From the NCBI GenBank assembly GCA_035945995.1, contig DASYZR010000116.1:1-64000 (forward strand): a stretch of 64,000 nucleotides of DNA, given 5' to 3'. Within the stretch, counting starts at the first letter, position 1, and every line of letters begins with the position of its first letter. The notes beneath the pieces were generated by a model. That model was not told where the DNA came from. It was given only the letters and a program-made list of their open reading frames with translations, and ran no database searches. Origin of the DNA: a bacterium. GTDB taxonomy: Bacteria > Sysuimicrobiota > Sysuimicrobiia > Sysuimicrobiales > Segetimicrobiaceae. Made by a program: the position numbers and the translations under genes. This document shows positions 20,252 through 30,458 of the stretch, in pieces.

Positions 20252-22726
20252 CTACGCCTGAATCGACGGCTGCGACGGCGGCCGGCGCACGACCGGCGGC
20301 GGCGTCAGCACCGGCAGCCCGACCCCTTCCGCGAGGGCCTCGTCGAGCACCTCGTCCATGTGCTCCACGAGCGCGAACCGCAGCTTCTTGCGCACGTTCG
20401 CCGGGATCTCGTGGAGGTCTTTTTCGTTTTCTTTCGGCATCACGACCACTTTCATCCCGGCGCGGTGGGCGGCGACGACCTTTTCCTTGAGCCCGCCGAT
20501 CGGCAGCACCTTGCCGCGCAGCGTGATCTCGCCGGTGAGCGCCACGTCCTTGCGCACGGGCCGGCCGGTCACGGCCGACGCCAGGGCGACGGCCATCGTG
20601 ATTCCCGCCGACGGCCCGTCCTTCGGCACCGCCCCCGCCGGCACGTGGATGTGCAGATCGTGGCGCGAGGCGAAGGTGTCGTCGACGCCGAGCCGCCGGG
20701 CGCGCGCCCGCACGTAGCTCAACGCGGCCTGGGCGGATTCTTTCATCACGTCGCCGAGCTGGCCGGTGAGGATCAGCTTGCCGTCGCCGCGCAGCAGCGA
20801 GGCCTCGACCGTGATGATGTCGCCGCCCTGTTCGGTGTAGACCAGGCCGGTGGCCGCGCCGACCTCGTCGATCAGCCCCGCGCTGCCGTACCGGAACTTC
20901 GGCGGTCCGAGATACTTGTGGACGTTCTGCACGGTGACCTTCTCGCTCGTGACCTCGGCCTCGGCGACCTCGCGGGCGATCTTGCGGCAGATCGTCGCGA
21001 TCTCCCGCTCCAGATTGCGCACCCCCGCTTCGCGCGTGTATTCGCGGATGATGAGCTTGAGGGCATCGTCGGTGAACGCCACCTGCTCCTGCTTGAGCCC
21101 GTTCTCCTTGAGCTGCTTCGCCAGGAGGAACTGGGTGGCGATGTGGTGCTTCTCTTCCTCGATGTACCCCGAGAAGCGTATCACCTCGAGCCGGTCCCGC
21201 AGGGCGGGCGGGACGGTGTCCAGGATGTTGGCCGTCGTGATGAACATCACTTCGCGCAGGTCGAACGGCAGCTCCAGGTAGTGGTCGCTGAACGCGTTGT
21301 TCTGCTCCGGGTCCAGCGCCTCGAGCAGCGCCGCCGAAGGATCGCCGCGAAAGTCCATGCCGAGCTTGTCGATCTCGTCCAGCATGAACACGGGGTTGCG
21401 GCTGCCGACGGTGCGCATGCCCTGGATGATGCGGCCGGGGAGCGCGCCGACGTACGTCCGGCGGTGCCCGCGGATCTCCGCCTCATCGCGCACGCCGCCG
21501 AGCGAAATGCGCACGAACTTCCGGCCGAGGGCCCGCGCGATCGACTTGCCGAGGCTCGTCTTGCCCGTGCCGGGCGGCCCGACGAAGCAGAGGATCGGCG
21601 CCTTGGATTCGGGCGCCAGCTTGCGCACCGCGAGATACTCCACGACCCGGTCCTTGGCCTTGTCCAGGCCGTAGTGGTCCTCATCCAGGATGCCGCGGGC
21701 CGCCTTGGTGTCGAGCCGGTCGTCGGTCCGGGTCTGCCACGGCAGCGCGAGGATCCAGTCAAGATAGGTCCGGACGACGACCGCTTCGGCGACCATCGGC
21801 GGCATCTTCTCGAGCCGGCCGAGCTCCTCGAGCGCCTTCTCCTTGACCTTCTCCGGCAGCTTCGCGTCCTCGATCTTCTTCCGGTACTCGTCCGCCTCCG
21901 CCGTGCGCTCGTCCTTCTCCCCCAGCTCCTGCTGGATGGCCTTCATCTGCTCCTTGAGGAAGTACTCGCGCTGGCTCTTCTCCATTTGCTTGCGCACGCG
22001 ATTCTGAATCTTGCGCTCCAGCTCGAGCACGTTGATTTCCTTGGTCAGCGACCCGCTCAGGATTTCCAGCCGGTCCCGCGGCGGCGCCTCCAGCACCCGC
22101 TGCCGCGTCTCCAGCCGCAGCTGCAGGTGCTGCGCGACCAGATCCGCGAGCCGGCCCGGCTCTTCCGTCGACATGACCAGCATGAACGCTTCGGGCGGCA
22201 CGGAGCGCGACAGGCGCGCGTACCGCTCGAACTGCGAACTCACCCCGCGCATCAGCGCTTCGATCTCCAGCGGTTTGTCCGTGGGATCGGGCCGGGTTTC
22301 CATCCGGACCTGGAAAAACGGTGTTACCTGGATGAATTCCGTGATCGTCCCGCGGACGAGGCCCTCGACCACGACCTGGACCGTGCCGTCCGGCTGCTTC
22401 CCGACCTGCAGGATGCGGCACACCGCCCCGACGGGGAAGAGCCCGTCCGGCTCCGGCTGCTCCTCGTCGTCCTTGCGCTGGGCGACGAGCAGGATCATGC
22501 GGTCCCCGGTCAGCGCGGCCTCGAGCGCCGCCAGCGACTTGGGACGGCCGACGCCGAGCGGCACGACCATGCCCGGCAGCACCACGGTGCCCTTGAGCGG
22601 CAGCAGTGCCACGACCTCCGGGAACACGATCGGTTCCTGAGGGCCGGGCGTCTGGGGCTGGGCGACCGGCGTGGGGGCGGTAGGTTTGGCTTTTTCCGGT
22701 TTCTGCTCCGGTGTATGCTCGGACAT
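20252..22726 (-). CDS. lon: ATP-dependent protease Lon (LonA)
   Basis: Cytoplasmic AAA+ serine protease that degrades misfolded and regulatory proteins. The order is an N-terminal LAN domain (about 35-230), coiled region ([20 protein letters not shown]), AAA+ module with Walker [10 protein letters not shown] (near 380) and Walker [11 protein letters not shown], then a peptidase domain with catalytic Ser in [12 protein letters not shown] (near 705) and Lys in [14 protein letters not shown] (near 748). The 824 residues agree with LonA. The start ATG 22726 has AGGAGG six bases upstream. The first 35 residues are a Pro/Thr/Lys-rich extension. It is last in the proteostasis group and separated from clpX by a strong terminator. 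Confidence 0.97.
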   Translation of the reverse strand: MSEHTPEQKPEKAKPTAPTPVAQPQTPGPQEPIVFPEVVALLPLKGTVVLPGMVVPLGVGRPKSLAALEAALTGDRMILLVAQRKDDEEQPEPDGLFPVGAVCRILQVGKQPDGTVQVVVEGLVRGTITEFIQVTPFFQVRMETRPDPTDKPLEIEALMRGVSSQFERYARLSRSVPPEAFMLVMSTEEPGRLADLVAQHLQLRLETRQRVLEAPPRDRLEILSGSLTKEINVLELERKIQNRVRKQMEKSQREYFLKEQMKAIQQELGEKDERTAEADEYRKKIEDAKLPEKVKEKALEELGRLEKMPPMVAEAVVVRTYLDWILALPWQTRTDDRLDTKAARGILDEDHYGLDKAKDRVVEYLAVRKLAPESKAPILCFVGPPGTGKTSLGKSIARALGRKFVRISLGGVRDEAEIRGHRRTYVGALPGRIIQGMRTVGSRNPVFMLDEIDKLGMDFRGDPSAALLEALDPEQNNAFSDHYLELPFDLREVMFITTANILDTVPPALRDRLEVIRFSGYIEEEKHHIATQFLLAKQLKENGLKQEQVAFTDDALKLIIREYTREAGVRNLEREIATICRKIAREVAEAEVTSEKVTVQNVHKYLGPPKFRYGSAGLIDEVGAATGLVYTEQGGDIITVEASLLRGDGKLILTGQLGDVMKESAQAALSYVRARARRLGVDDTFASRHDLHIHVPAGAVPKDGPSAGITMAVALASAVTGRPVRKDVALTGEITLRGKVLPIGGLKEKVVAAHRAGMKVVVMPKENEKDLHEIPANVRKKLRFALVEHMDEVLDEALAEGVGLPVLTPPPVVRRPPSQPSIQA

Positions 22727-22846
22727 CCAATGCCTCCTGGGGAGCGCGATGTCAACGCCTGCCCTGATCTGATCGGTTGTCTTCGTACTGCTTACTGCCC
22801 TACTCTCTACAGATATACGCTCCGGCCGCCCCCGGAGATTCCCCGG

Positions 22847-22879
22847 AAAAACGGAGACGGAGCCGCGGGGCTCCGTCTC
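22847..22879 (-). terminator. Rho-independent terminator after clpX
   Basis: A perfect 11-base-pair stem (GAGACGGAGCC with its complement) around a four-base loop lies at 22854-22879, and the minus strand continues with TTTTT at 22851-22847. It sits between clpX (ending 22917) and lon (starting 22726), so lon probably has its own promoter in the remaining 120 bases, where I see no good hexamer pair. Confidence 0.9.
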
Positions 22880-22916
22880 GATCGCGTCGCTGGACTCCGT
22901 CCCGCGAAGCGGGAGC

Positions 22917-24188
<1,272 letters not shown>

Positions 24189-24210
24189 GCCCCGTCTCCC
24201 CCCGGCTGGG

Positions 24211-24825
24211 TTACCGCAGCGTTGCCTGCTGTCCCGGCAGACTCGGCTGCCGGGGCAGAATGACGTCGTCGACGAGCCCGTACTCCTTCGCTTCCCCCGC
24301 GCTCATCCAGAAGTTCCGCTCCGTGTCCTTCTCGATGCGGTCCAGGGGCTGGACGGTGTGCTTCGCCAGGACCTCGTTCAAGATTTGGCGGATGGCGAGA
24401 AACTCCTTGGTCTGGATGCTGATATCGGACACCGATCCCTGCGCCCCGCCCCACGGCTGGTGAATCATCATCCGCGAGTACGGCAGGGCAAACCGCCGGC
24501 CCTTCGTTCCGCCGGCGAGGATGATCGCCCCCGCGCTGGCCGCCAGCCCGACGCAGATCGTCGAAACGGGGCAGTGCAGGTACTGCATCGTGTCGTAGAT
24601 CGCGAGGCCGGCCGTCGCGGAGCCGCCGGGACTGTTCACGTAAAGCTGGATTTCCTTCTCCGGGTCTTCGTAATCCAGGTACAGCAGCTGCGCGATGATG
24701 AGGTTCGCCATCTCGTCTTCAATCTCGCCCCCGATGAAGATGAGGCGCTCCTTGAGCAGCCGCGAGTAGATGTCGTAGGCCCGCTCGCCGCGGGCGGTCT
24801 GTTCGACGACCATGGGCACATACAC
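24211..24825 (-). CDS. clpP: ClpP, proteolytic subunit of the Clp protease
   Basis: Serine protease forming the tetradecameric barrel used by ClpX. The catalytic triad is Ser98 in [11 protein letters not shown], His122 in MMIHQPWGG and Asp167 in IEKDTERNF. The N-terminus [20 protein letters not shown] is the usual processing and axial loop region. Residue 99 is Ala where Met is most common (ASAG versus ASMG), as in some other bacteria. The start is GTG 24825, with GGAGG 12 bases upstream, a rather long spacing. It follows tig and precedes clpX in the conserved order. Confidence 0.97.
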   Translation of the reverse strand: MYVPMVVEQTARGERAYDIYSRLLKERLIFIGGEIEDEMANLIIAQLLYLDYEDPEKEIQLYVNSPGGSATAGLAIYDTMQYLHCPVSTICVGLAASAGAIILAGGTKGRRFALPYSRMMIHQPWGGAQGSVSDISIQTKEFLAIRQILNEVLAKHTVQPLDRIEKDTERNFWMSAGEAKEYGLVDDVILPRQPSLPGQQATLR

Positions 24826-24888
24826 GGGATCAGGCGTCCTCCGTTGAGAGATCCGGGGTGGCGGTCCCGGGAGCGGTGTGGCCGGACA

Positions 24889-26193
24889 TCACGGGGAACT
24901 CGGGGGGACCGGCTCGGTCGCCGCGCCCGCCGCCGCGGGTGTCTTGGCTCCCGAAACCGCGTCGACCAGAAACGCCATCGCTTTGCGCCGCAGCAGGCTC
25001 TCCCGCAGGCCCTCCTGCCGGCCACCCTCGGCCAGCCAGCCCTGCACCTTCGCGACGTCCTGTTTGAGTTCGGCGGCGAGGTTCTCGACCTCCCCGCGCA
25101 TCTCCTCCTCGGACACGCTCAAAGCCTCACGTTCGACGACGGCATCGAGCAACACCCGGCTCCGCACGCGGCGCTCCGCGCCCTCCCGCATGTCGGCGCG
25201 CACCGCGCCTTCATCCTTGTCGAGCGCGCGCGCGTACGACTCCAGGGTCAGGCCGCGCCTCTGGAGGCGGTCCGCGAGGTCTTCGAGGATGTGCTCCACT
25301 TCGTGTGCGACGAGGCTTTCCGGCACGTCGAACCTCGCTTCGGCGAGCACGGCGTCGACGGCGCGCTCCCGAAGGGCGCGGGCGTCATCCGCGTCCCGCT
25401 CACCCTGCAGCTTGGCGCGCAGCCCGTCGCGCAGGTCGGCGAGCGTGGACCGGTCGGAAACGGTGCGGGCAAACGCATCGTCGAGCGGCGGGAGGTCTTT
25501 GCGGCGGACATCGGCGACCCGGACCACCGCCGGCGCCGAGGCGCCGGGAATCTCCGCGCTCCGTTCGTCGCCCGGCGACGCCCCCTCGAGCGCGGCCTCG
25601 ACGGCCTCCGGCAGCAATCCGCCCCCCACCTCGACGAGGAGCTCCTTGCCCGCCTGCAGCCGCCCCTGGCCTTCGGGAGCCGTGACGACCGAGAGGAGGA
25701 CGAAGTCTCCACGGCGGGCCGGTTCCGCGACGCTCGCGAGGCGCCCGTGCCGGGCGCGAAGATCCTCGATGGCCCGATCGACATCCTCGTCGGATACCGC
25801 GCGGTGCTGCGCCGTCACGCGAATCTTCCGGTAGTCGGGGAGCGTGACGGTGGGGTACACGTCGACCGTGGCGGTCAGGTGCACCCCCTTGCCCTCGGGC
25901 CCGTCCTTCACCTCGATCGAGGGCCGGGCGATCGGCGACACGCCGGTCTGGGCCACGGCCTCGGAGTACTGCCGCGGGACGAGCTGCCGCAGCGCTTCGT
26001 CGCGGAGCATCTCCGTCCCGACATGCCGTTCGAGGATGGGCCGGGGGGCTTTGCCGCGCCGGAACCCGGGCACCTGGACCCGGCGGACCAACTGGGCGTA
26101 CGCCTGATCCATCGCCTGCGCGACGGCGTCTTCGGGCACATCGATTTCGAGGACGACCCGGCTCGCCGGCTCCGTCCGAAGCTCAACCTTCAT
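24889..26193 (-). CDS. tig: Trigger factor, ribosome-associated chaperone
   Basis: Trigger factor binds the ribosome exit and folds nascent chains. The N-terminal ribosome-binding domain contains the loop VPGFRRGKAPRPILERHVG, whose FRK-like tip (F-R-R-G-K) contacts the ribosome. A PPIase (FKBP-like) domain follows (about 150-240, RRGDFVLLSVV), then a long helical chaperone domain. There are 434 residues, normal for the family. The start ATG 26193 has GAGGAG 11 bases upstream. It is the first gene of the tig-clpP-clpX group and lies behind a promoter and a large leader hairpin. Confidence 0.96.
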   Translation of the reverse strand: MKVELRTEPASRVVLEIDVPEDAVAQAMDQAYAQLVRRVQVPGFRRGKAPRPILERHVGTEMLRDEALRQLVPRQYSEAVAQTGVSPIARPSIEVKDGPEGKGVHLTATVDVYPTVTLPDYRKIRVTAQHRAVSDEDVDRAIEDLRARHGRLASVAEPARRGDFVLLSVVTAPEGQGRLQAGKELLVEVGGGLLPEAVEAALEGASPGDERSAEIPGASAPAVVRVADVRRKDLPPLDDAFARTVSDRSTLADLRDGLRAKLQGERDADDARALRERAVDAVLAEARFDVPESLVAHEVEHILEDLADRLQRRGLTLESYARALDKDEGAVRADMREGAERRVRSRVLLDAVVEREALSVSEEEMRGEVENLAAELKQDVAKVQGWLAEGGRQEGLRESLLRRKAMAFLVDAVSGAKTPAAAGAATEPVPPSSP

Positions 26194-26233
26194 CGGTCAC
26201 GATGCTCCTCTACCGCCTCACGTCGAAACGACC

Positions 26234-26266
26234 GGCGCCTCGACGGAGAGGACTCGTCGAGGCGCC
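26234..26266. other. Perfect 12-bp hairpin in the tig 5' leader
   Basis: The arms GGCGCCTCGACG and CGTCGAGGCGCC pair perfectly around a nine-base loop. It lies between the tig promoter and the tig start, so it is transcribed in the leader. No U-tract follows on either strand, so it is not a classical terminator; it may stabilise or control the message, or be a protein-binding site. Confidence 0.8.
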
Positions 26267-26279
26267 ACTTCCCCGCCAC

Positions 26280-26308
26280 AATATACCCGGCGTGCGGGGG
26301 GCCGTCAA
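26280..26308 (-). promoter_or_regulatory. Sigma70-type promoter for tig-clpP-clpX
   Basis: On the minus strand TTGACG (26308-26303) and TATATT (26285-26280) are 17 bases apart, ten of twelve positions matching consensus. A second TTGACA lies 11 bases further upstream. The promoter lies just after the stop of the small membrane peptide gene, giving a leader of about 80 bases before the tig start. Confidence 0.8.
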
Positions 26309-26321
26309 GACTATGTCAAAG

Positions 26322-26465
26322 CTAAACGGGCTGGACGCAGTGCTTGTTGTGGGTGTCGTCGTGCGGACTACACTTTGCGGGCGGCAGCGTCCGGTATTGT
26401 GTGAGCGTTGCAGCAAGTAGCACGCCGATCAGCACCACGATCCCCCATGACATGAGCCTCATCAT
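26322..26465 (-). CDS. Small membrane peptide (47 residues)
   Basis: ATG 26465 follows GGGAGGGGG by five bases and opens MMRLMSWGIVVLIG, one hydrophobic helix (about 7-24), then a polar tail with two cysteines and several histidines (PPAKCSPHDDTHNKHCVQPV). The tail looks able to bind metal, but that is speculation. I do not recognise the family. It lies between a terminator-like RNA structure upstream and the tig promoter downstream. The good ribosome-binding site, membrane helix and clean stop favour a real gene; an open frame extends 25 codons further upstream through the terminator and is less likely used. Confidence 0.5.
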   Translation of the reverse strand: MMRLMSWGIVVLIGVLLAATLTQYRTLPPAKCSPHDDTHNKHCVQPV

Positions 26466-26497
26466 CCAGTCCCCCTCCCGGATCGTCGGCGTCGCAA

Positions 26498-26534
26498 ACA
26501 AAAAAACCCGGTCCCCATCATCTCCGGCCGGGTT
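26498..26534 (-). terminator. Intrinsic terminator upstream of the small membrane peptide
   Basis: On the minus strand AACCCGG (26534-26528) pairs with CCGGGTT (26511-26505) around a 16-base loop, and the 3' arm runs straight into a T tract of about seven. It ends transcription entering from about 26.6-26.7 kb, where no protein gene on this strand is visible, or acts as the expression platform of a leader RNA for the small peptide. Confidence 0.75.
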
Positions 26535-26640
26535 CGCCATTCGCTCCTCGCAGCCCAGGCAACCATCTACAGGCTGCGGCTCATCGCGTCCGAAGGGATA
26601 TGCTTCTCAAAGCCTCGCGAGTTGGGCTCTCCTCACCCCC
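26535..26640 (-). ncRNA. Candidate structured leader RNA or small RNA, unidentified
   Basis: Directly upstream of the terminator the minus strand can form an ordered set of helices: TCGCG...CGCGA (26620-26616 with 26588-26584) enclosing two small hairpins, GCTT(TGAG)AAGC and TCC(CTTC)GGA, making a three-way junction; then CGCAGCC/GGCTGCG (26578-26572 with 26555-26549) with a 16-base loop. The arrangement of junction, hairpin and terminator before a small gene resembles a riboswitch or an sRNA. I compared it by eye with T-box, SAM, FMN, TPP, ZTP, c-di-GMP and ydaO consensus features and found no match. Folding was done by hand. Confidence 0.35.
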
Positions 26641-26795
26641 TCAGGCGATGCGGGAGGCGACAATTGCTTATCGTCAAGAAAATTCTATTCTATCGGCTCC
26701 GCAACCTTCCCTGAGCCCATGGTCTGGCCCATGGTCACCGTCAACGGTGCGTAGCTTAGGCCGGATTTCTCTACGCAGTCGGTATTTCATGCCGG

Positions 26796-27899
26796 TCAGA
26801 ATGTCACCACGCTGCGCGCCACCTCGCCGCGCTCCAGCGCCGCATAGGCCTCATTGATCTGCACGAACGGATACGTTCGGGTCAGCAGCTCGTCGAGTTT
26901 GAGCCTGCCGGTGCGGTAGAGATCGATCAGTTTCGGGATGTCGGTCCGAGGGCGGCTGGACCCGTACACCGACCCGGTCAGGACCCGCTCCTCGAAGACG
27001 AGGGACATGACGGGCACCGAGACCTCCGCAGCCATCGGCGTCACCCCGATCAGGACCGCGATCCCACGCTTCGCAAGTGAGTCGTAAGCCTGCCGCATCA
27101 CGTTCGGGAGACCGATCGCCTCGAACGCATAGTCAACGCCACGCCCGCCGGTGAGCGACCGGATTCGATTCACCGGGTCTTCGGCCGAGGCGTCGACGGC
27201 GTCGGTGGCGCCGAATTGTCTCGCGTAGTCCAGTTTGCGCGCCAGCACGTCGACCGCAATGATCCGCACTGCCCCTGCGAGGGCGGCCCCCTGAATCGCG
27301 TTCAACCCAATCCCGCCCGCGCCGAAGACCGCGACGCTGGTCCCGGGGCGGACCCGCGCGGCGTTGACGACCGCGCCGACGCCCGTGATCACAGCGCAGC
27401 CGAATAGCGCGGCCCGATCGAGCGCAAGGTCTTGCGGAATTGGAAGCAGCGCCTTCTCCGGAATGACGGAATACTCCGAGAAGCTCGACACGCCCGCAAA
27501 GTGTTTGAGTGCCGTACCGCCGAGCGCAAAACGCGTGGTGCCGTCGGGCAGATATCCTGTCATCCGGACCGCCGTGCCGGCGGCACACAGCGCCGGGCGG
27601 CCGGCCGTGCAGTACTCGCACTCCCCGCAACTCAGCCGCCACAGGGGAATCACGTGATCGCCCGGCCGGACGGTCGCGACGCCCGCGCCGATTTCCTCCA
27701 CGACGCCCGCGCCCTCATGACCGAGGACCGCCGGCAGCGGCGCAAACAAGTGCCCGGTCATGACGTGGAGATCGCTGTGGCAGACGCCCGCGGCCGCCAT
27801 GCGGACCAGCACTTCTCCCGCTTTGGGCGCCTGGACTTCGACGTCGCAGATCTCCAATTTCTTCCCGACCTCGAACAGCACCGCGGCCTTCGCTTTCAT
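26796..27899 (-). CDS. Zinc-dependent alcohol dehydrogenase (MDR family)
   Basis: Oxidises alcohols to aldehydes or ketones with a nicotinamide cofactor. Catalytic zinc ligands include Cys40 (GVCHSD) and His61-Glu62 (GHEGAG), and structural zinc is bound by Cys91, Cys94, Cys97 and Cys105 (CGECEYCTAGRPALC). The Rossmann motif is VAVFGAGGIGLNAIQG. The 367 residues match the class III/NDMA-dependent-like branch (CAVITGVGAVVNAARVRPG), so a glutathione- or mycothiol-independent broad alcohol dehydrogenase is likely. ATG 27899 has GGAGG seven bases upstream. It is divergent from the molybdopterin oxidoreductase across 191 bases. Confidence 0.92.
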   Translation of the reverse strand: MKAKAAVLFEVGKKLEICDVEVQAPKAGEVLVRMAAAGVCHSDLHVMTGHLFAPLPAVLGHEGAGVVEEIGAGVATVRPGDHVIPLWRLSCGECEYCTAGRPALCAAGTAVRMTGYLPDGTTRFALGGTALKHFAGVSSFSEYSVIPEKALLPIPQDLALDRAALFGCAVITGVGAVVNAARVRPGTSVAVFGAGGIGLNAIQGAALAGAVRIIAVDVLARKLDYARQFGATDAVDASAEDPVNRIRSLTGGRGVDYAFEAIGLPNVMRQAYDSLAKRGIAVLIGVTPMAAEVSVPVMSLVFEERVLTGSVYGSSRPRTDIPKLIDLYRTGRLKLDELLTRTYPFVQINEAYAALERGEVARSVVTF

Positions 27900-28090
27900 G
27901 GTCGCGCCTCCCTCGCCGTGCCCCCGCCGAGCCCCTGCCTGCAGAGCAGGGGTTCACCTAGCGCCCTCGGCGCGCCTGCCCGCGGAGCAACGCTACAATA
28001 GAAGAGTCGGGTGGTTTCGTCGGCCCGGGAACAGGCGGGCTTCGTGTGAATCGCCCTGCGCTTGGAGGCTCGCGAGGAAGGGAGACGACA
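27900..28090. other. Divergent intergenic region with a possible promoter and a hairpin
   Basis: On the plus strand TACAAT (27994-27999) is a good -10 hexamer about 90 bases before the oxidoreductase start, but no convincing -35 is seen. A 7-base perfect hairpin CCCCTGC/GCAGGGG (27932-27952) lies in the leader of the alcohol dehydrogenase gene on the other strand. Confidence 0.4.
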
Positions 28091-30442
28091 ATGCGCACGA
28101 GCAGACGGTGGCCATGGATTCTCGGGGGGATCGCGCTCCTGGCCGCCGGGGGCACGCTCCTCGCCAGGCGGAACCGGAATACCTCGCGGCGCTACGTAGG
28201 CCCGTCTCCGATCGGACTGGGCTACACCAAGCCCAACCACTACCTGGAGATCGCCAAAGTCCTGGGCGAAAACGCCGATGAGCTCGGGTACGCCTGGCGC
28301 ATCCTCAACGACGGGTGCTGCGACGGGTGCTCCCTGGGCACAGTCGGGCTCCGCGACTGGACGATCGAGGGCATTCACCTCTGCACGGTCCGTTTGAAGA
28401 TGCTGCGCTTGAATACCATGCCGGCCGTCGATCATCGGGTGCTGGAACATCCGGAGACCCTGCGCCGGCGTTCCTCCCGGGGGCTCCGTACGCTGGGCCG
28501 GCTTCCCTATCCGATGATCTGGCGGAGGGGAGAACCGGGCTACCGGCGCGTGCCGTGGGACGAGGCGCTCGACTTCTGCGCGGACCGCATCCGCCCGACG
28601 GCCCAACAGGATCCCGACCGCATGTACTTCTACCTGACGTCGCGCGGCATGCCAAACGAGACGTATTTCGTCTTCAATAAGACCGCGCGGTTCCTCGGCA
28701 CGAACAACATCGACAACGCCGCCCGCGTCTGCCACGCGCCCAGCACCTCGGGGCTCGGGGCGACGATCGGATACGGGGCGACGACGTGCTCGTACGCCGA
28801 CTGGATCGGCACCGGGCTGCTCATCCTGGTTGGATCGAACATCGCCAACAATCAGCCGGTGGCCATGAAGTACGTCGACGAGGCAAAGAAACGGGGCACA
28901 CGCGTCGTGGTCGTCAACACCTATCGCGAGGAAGGGTTGGACCGGTACTGGGTCCCTTCGTCGTGGGACAGCGCGCTGTTCGGCACGCGGATCATGGACG
29001 AGTTCTTTCAGGTGACCAACGGGGGCGACGCCGCGTTCTTCACCGGCGCGCTCAAGCACCTGATTGAGACGGACCGGGTCGATCACCGCTTCATTGCGTC
29101 GTACACGGCGGGGTTCGACGAGTTGCGGGCCCGTGCGCGGGCTCTTTCGTGGGAACAGCTGGAGCGAGGCGCAGGCACGACGGCGGCGGAAATGCGGCGG
29201 TTCGCCGACCTGTACGCGAGCGTCGACACATCGATCACCACTTGGTCCATGGGCGTCACCCAGCATGAGCACGGGCAGCAGAACGTCTTCGCCATCAGCA
29301 ACCTGGCGTTGGCGATGGGGCGCATCGGCCGTCCGCATACCGGCCTCAATCCGATCCGCGGACATTCCGGGGTGCAGGGCGGTGCCGAGGTCGGCGCGGT
29401 CCCAACGACGTACGGCCAGGGCCGGACGGTCGGCGACCCGCCGGCCATGGCCGCAATGAAGGAGGTCTGGGGCTTCGACCCGCCGGGCAAGGCCGGCCTG
29501 CCCGCGTCGGCCGCCATCCACGCCGCCCACGACGGGAAGATCGACCTCCTCTACTCGGCGGGCGGTAATTTTCTGGAGACGATGCCAGACCCGCGATACG
29601 TCCGGGAGGCGCTGGAGCGCGTACCGGTCCGCATTTTCCAGGACATCGTCGTCAATCCGATGATGCTCCTCGAACCGGGCGAGGTCTCCGTGATCCTGCC
29701 GGGGGCCACGCGCTACGAGACGCCCGGGGGCGTGACCGAGACCACGACCGAGCGCCGCATCATCTTTAGCCCGGAGATTCCCGGGCGGCGGATCGGCCAG
29801 GCGAAACCCGAGTGGGAAATTCCCATGCTCATCGCCGAGCGCGTGTTCCCGGAGCGCCGGTCGCACATCCACTTCGCCGGCACGGCGCAGATTCGCGACG
29901 AGATCGCGCGTGTCATCCCCTCCTATCAGGGGATCCAGCATCTCCACCAGAAGGGCGATCAGCTGCAGTGGGGCGGCCCGCAGCTCTGCGCCGGCTACCG
30001 GTTCAACACGCCGGACGGGAGGGCGCGTTTCATGATCCCGCACTGGCCGGAGCGGAGCGTCCCTGCGGAGCGGTTCTATGTGAGTACCCGGCGGGGCAAC
30101 CAGTTCAACAGCATGGTGTGGGAGGACTACGACCCGCTGACGGGCGCCGGCCGCGGCGACGTGATCATGGCGCCGGAGGACGCGCGGCGCCTGGGGTTGG
30201 GACCGGGGGATCCGGTACTTTTGAAGTCGGACGTGGGAGAGTTGCGCGGCAAGATCCGCGTCGCCCACATCGCTCCGGGCAATTTGCAGGTGCATTGGCC
30301 GGAAGCCAACGCCCTGATCCGGATCGGGCACTACGATCCGAGTTGTGGCGAACCCGATTACAACGCGGTCTGCGAGGTCGTCCCACAGAATGCGGCCTCA
30401 CGACACGATGAAGCATCCGCAGAGGGAGCCGGGTGGTCATGA
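28091..30442 (+). CDS. Molybdopterin oxidoreductase, YdeP/FdhF-like, membrane-anchored
   Basis: A molybdopterin-dependent oxidoreductase (DMSO reductase superfamily). The nearest recognisable group is YdeP/formate-dehydrogenase-related proteins. It has an N-terminal hydrophobic segment (about 8-24) after SRR, an Fe-S-like cysteine set (NDGCCDGC, Cys76, 77, 80, and Cys98), a likely molybdenum ligand Cys214 in ARVCHAPSTSG, cofactor-binding segments such as LGMxxxx-type HEHGQQNVFAISNLALAMG and INPIRGHSGVQG-like LNPIRGHSGVQGG, and a C-terminal MopB domain (RRGNQFNSMVW). ATG 28091 follows GAAGGGAG; the frame opens 15 codons earlier. The twin-Arg resembles but does not fully match a Tat signal, so side of membrane is uncertain. 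Substrate unknown. Confidence 0.85.
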   Translation: MRTSRRWPWILGGIALLAAGGTLLARRNRNTSRRYVGPSPIGLGYTKPNHYLEIAKVLGENADELGYAWRILNDGCCDGCSLGTVGLRDWTIEGIHLCTVRLKMLRLNTMPAVDHRVLEHPETLRRRSSRGLRTLGRLPYPMIWRRGEPGYRRVPWDEALDFCADRIRPTAQQDPDRMYFYLTSRGMPNETYFVFNKTARFLGTNNIDNAARVCHAPSTSGLGATIGYGATTCSYADWIGTGLLILVGSNIANNQPVAMKYVDEAKKRGTRVVVVNTYREEGLDRYWVPSSWDSALFGTRIMDEFFQVTNGGDAAFFTGALKHLIETDRVDHRFIASYTAGFDELRARARALSWEQLERGAGTTAAEMRRFADLYASVDTSITTWSMGVTQHEHGQQNVFAISNLALAMGRIGRPHTGLNPIRGHSGVQGGAEVGAVPTTYGQGRTVGDPPAMAAMKEVWGFDPPGKAGLPASAAIHAAHDGKIDLLYSAGGNFLETMPDPRYVREALERVPVRIFQDIVVNPMMLLEPGEVSVILPGATRYETPGGVTETTTERRIIFSPEIPGRRIGQAKPEWEIPMLIAERVFPERRSHIHFAGTAQIRDEIARVIPSYQGIQHLHQKGDQLQWGGPQLCAGYRFNTPDGRARFMIPHWPERSVPAERFYVSTRRGNQFNSMVWEDYDPLTGAGRGDVIMAPEDARRLGLGPGDPVLLKSDVGELRGKIRVAHIAPGNLQVHWPEANALIRIGHYDPSCGEPDYNAVCEVVPQNAASRHDEASAEGAGWS

Positions 30443-30458
30443 CCGAACTGACGGACTC

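Noticed and set aside
22748-22753. TTGACA on the minus strand upstream of lon
   Set aside because: It lies only about 20 bases before the start codon with no -10 between, so it cannot be the lon promoter.
26549-26580. CAGCCCAGGCAACC on the plus strand, resembling part of a SAM-I riboswitch
   Set aside because: The conserved core around it (first stem, GAAxCC context and following junction) is missing, and no sulfur or methionine gene lies downstream on the plus strand.
28091-28165. Tat signal peptide on the molybdopterin oxidoreductase
   Set aside because: SRRWPW lacks the usual F-L-K pattern and there is no clear cleavage site, so I describe it only as a membrane anchor.
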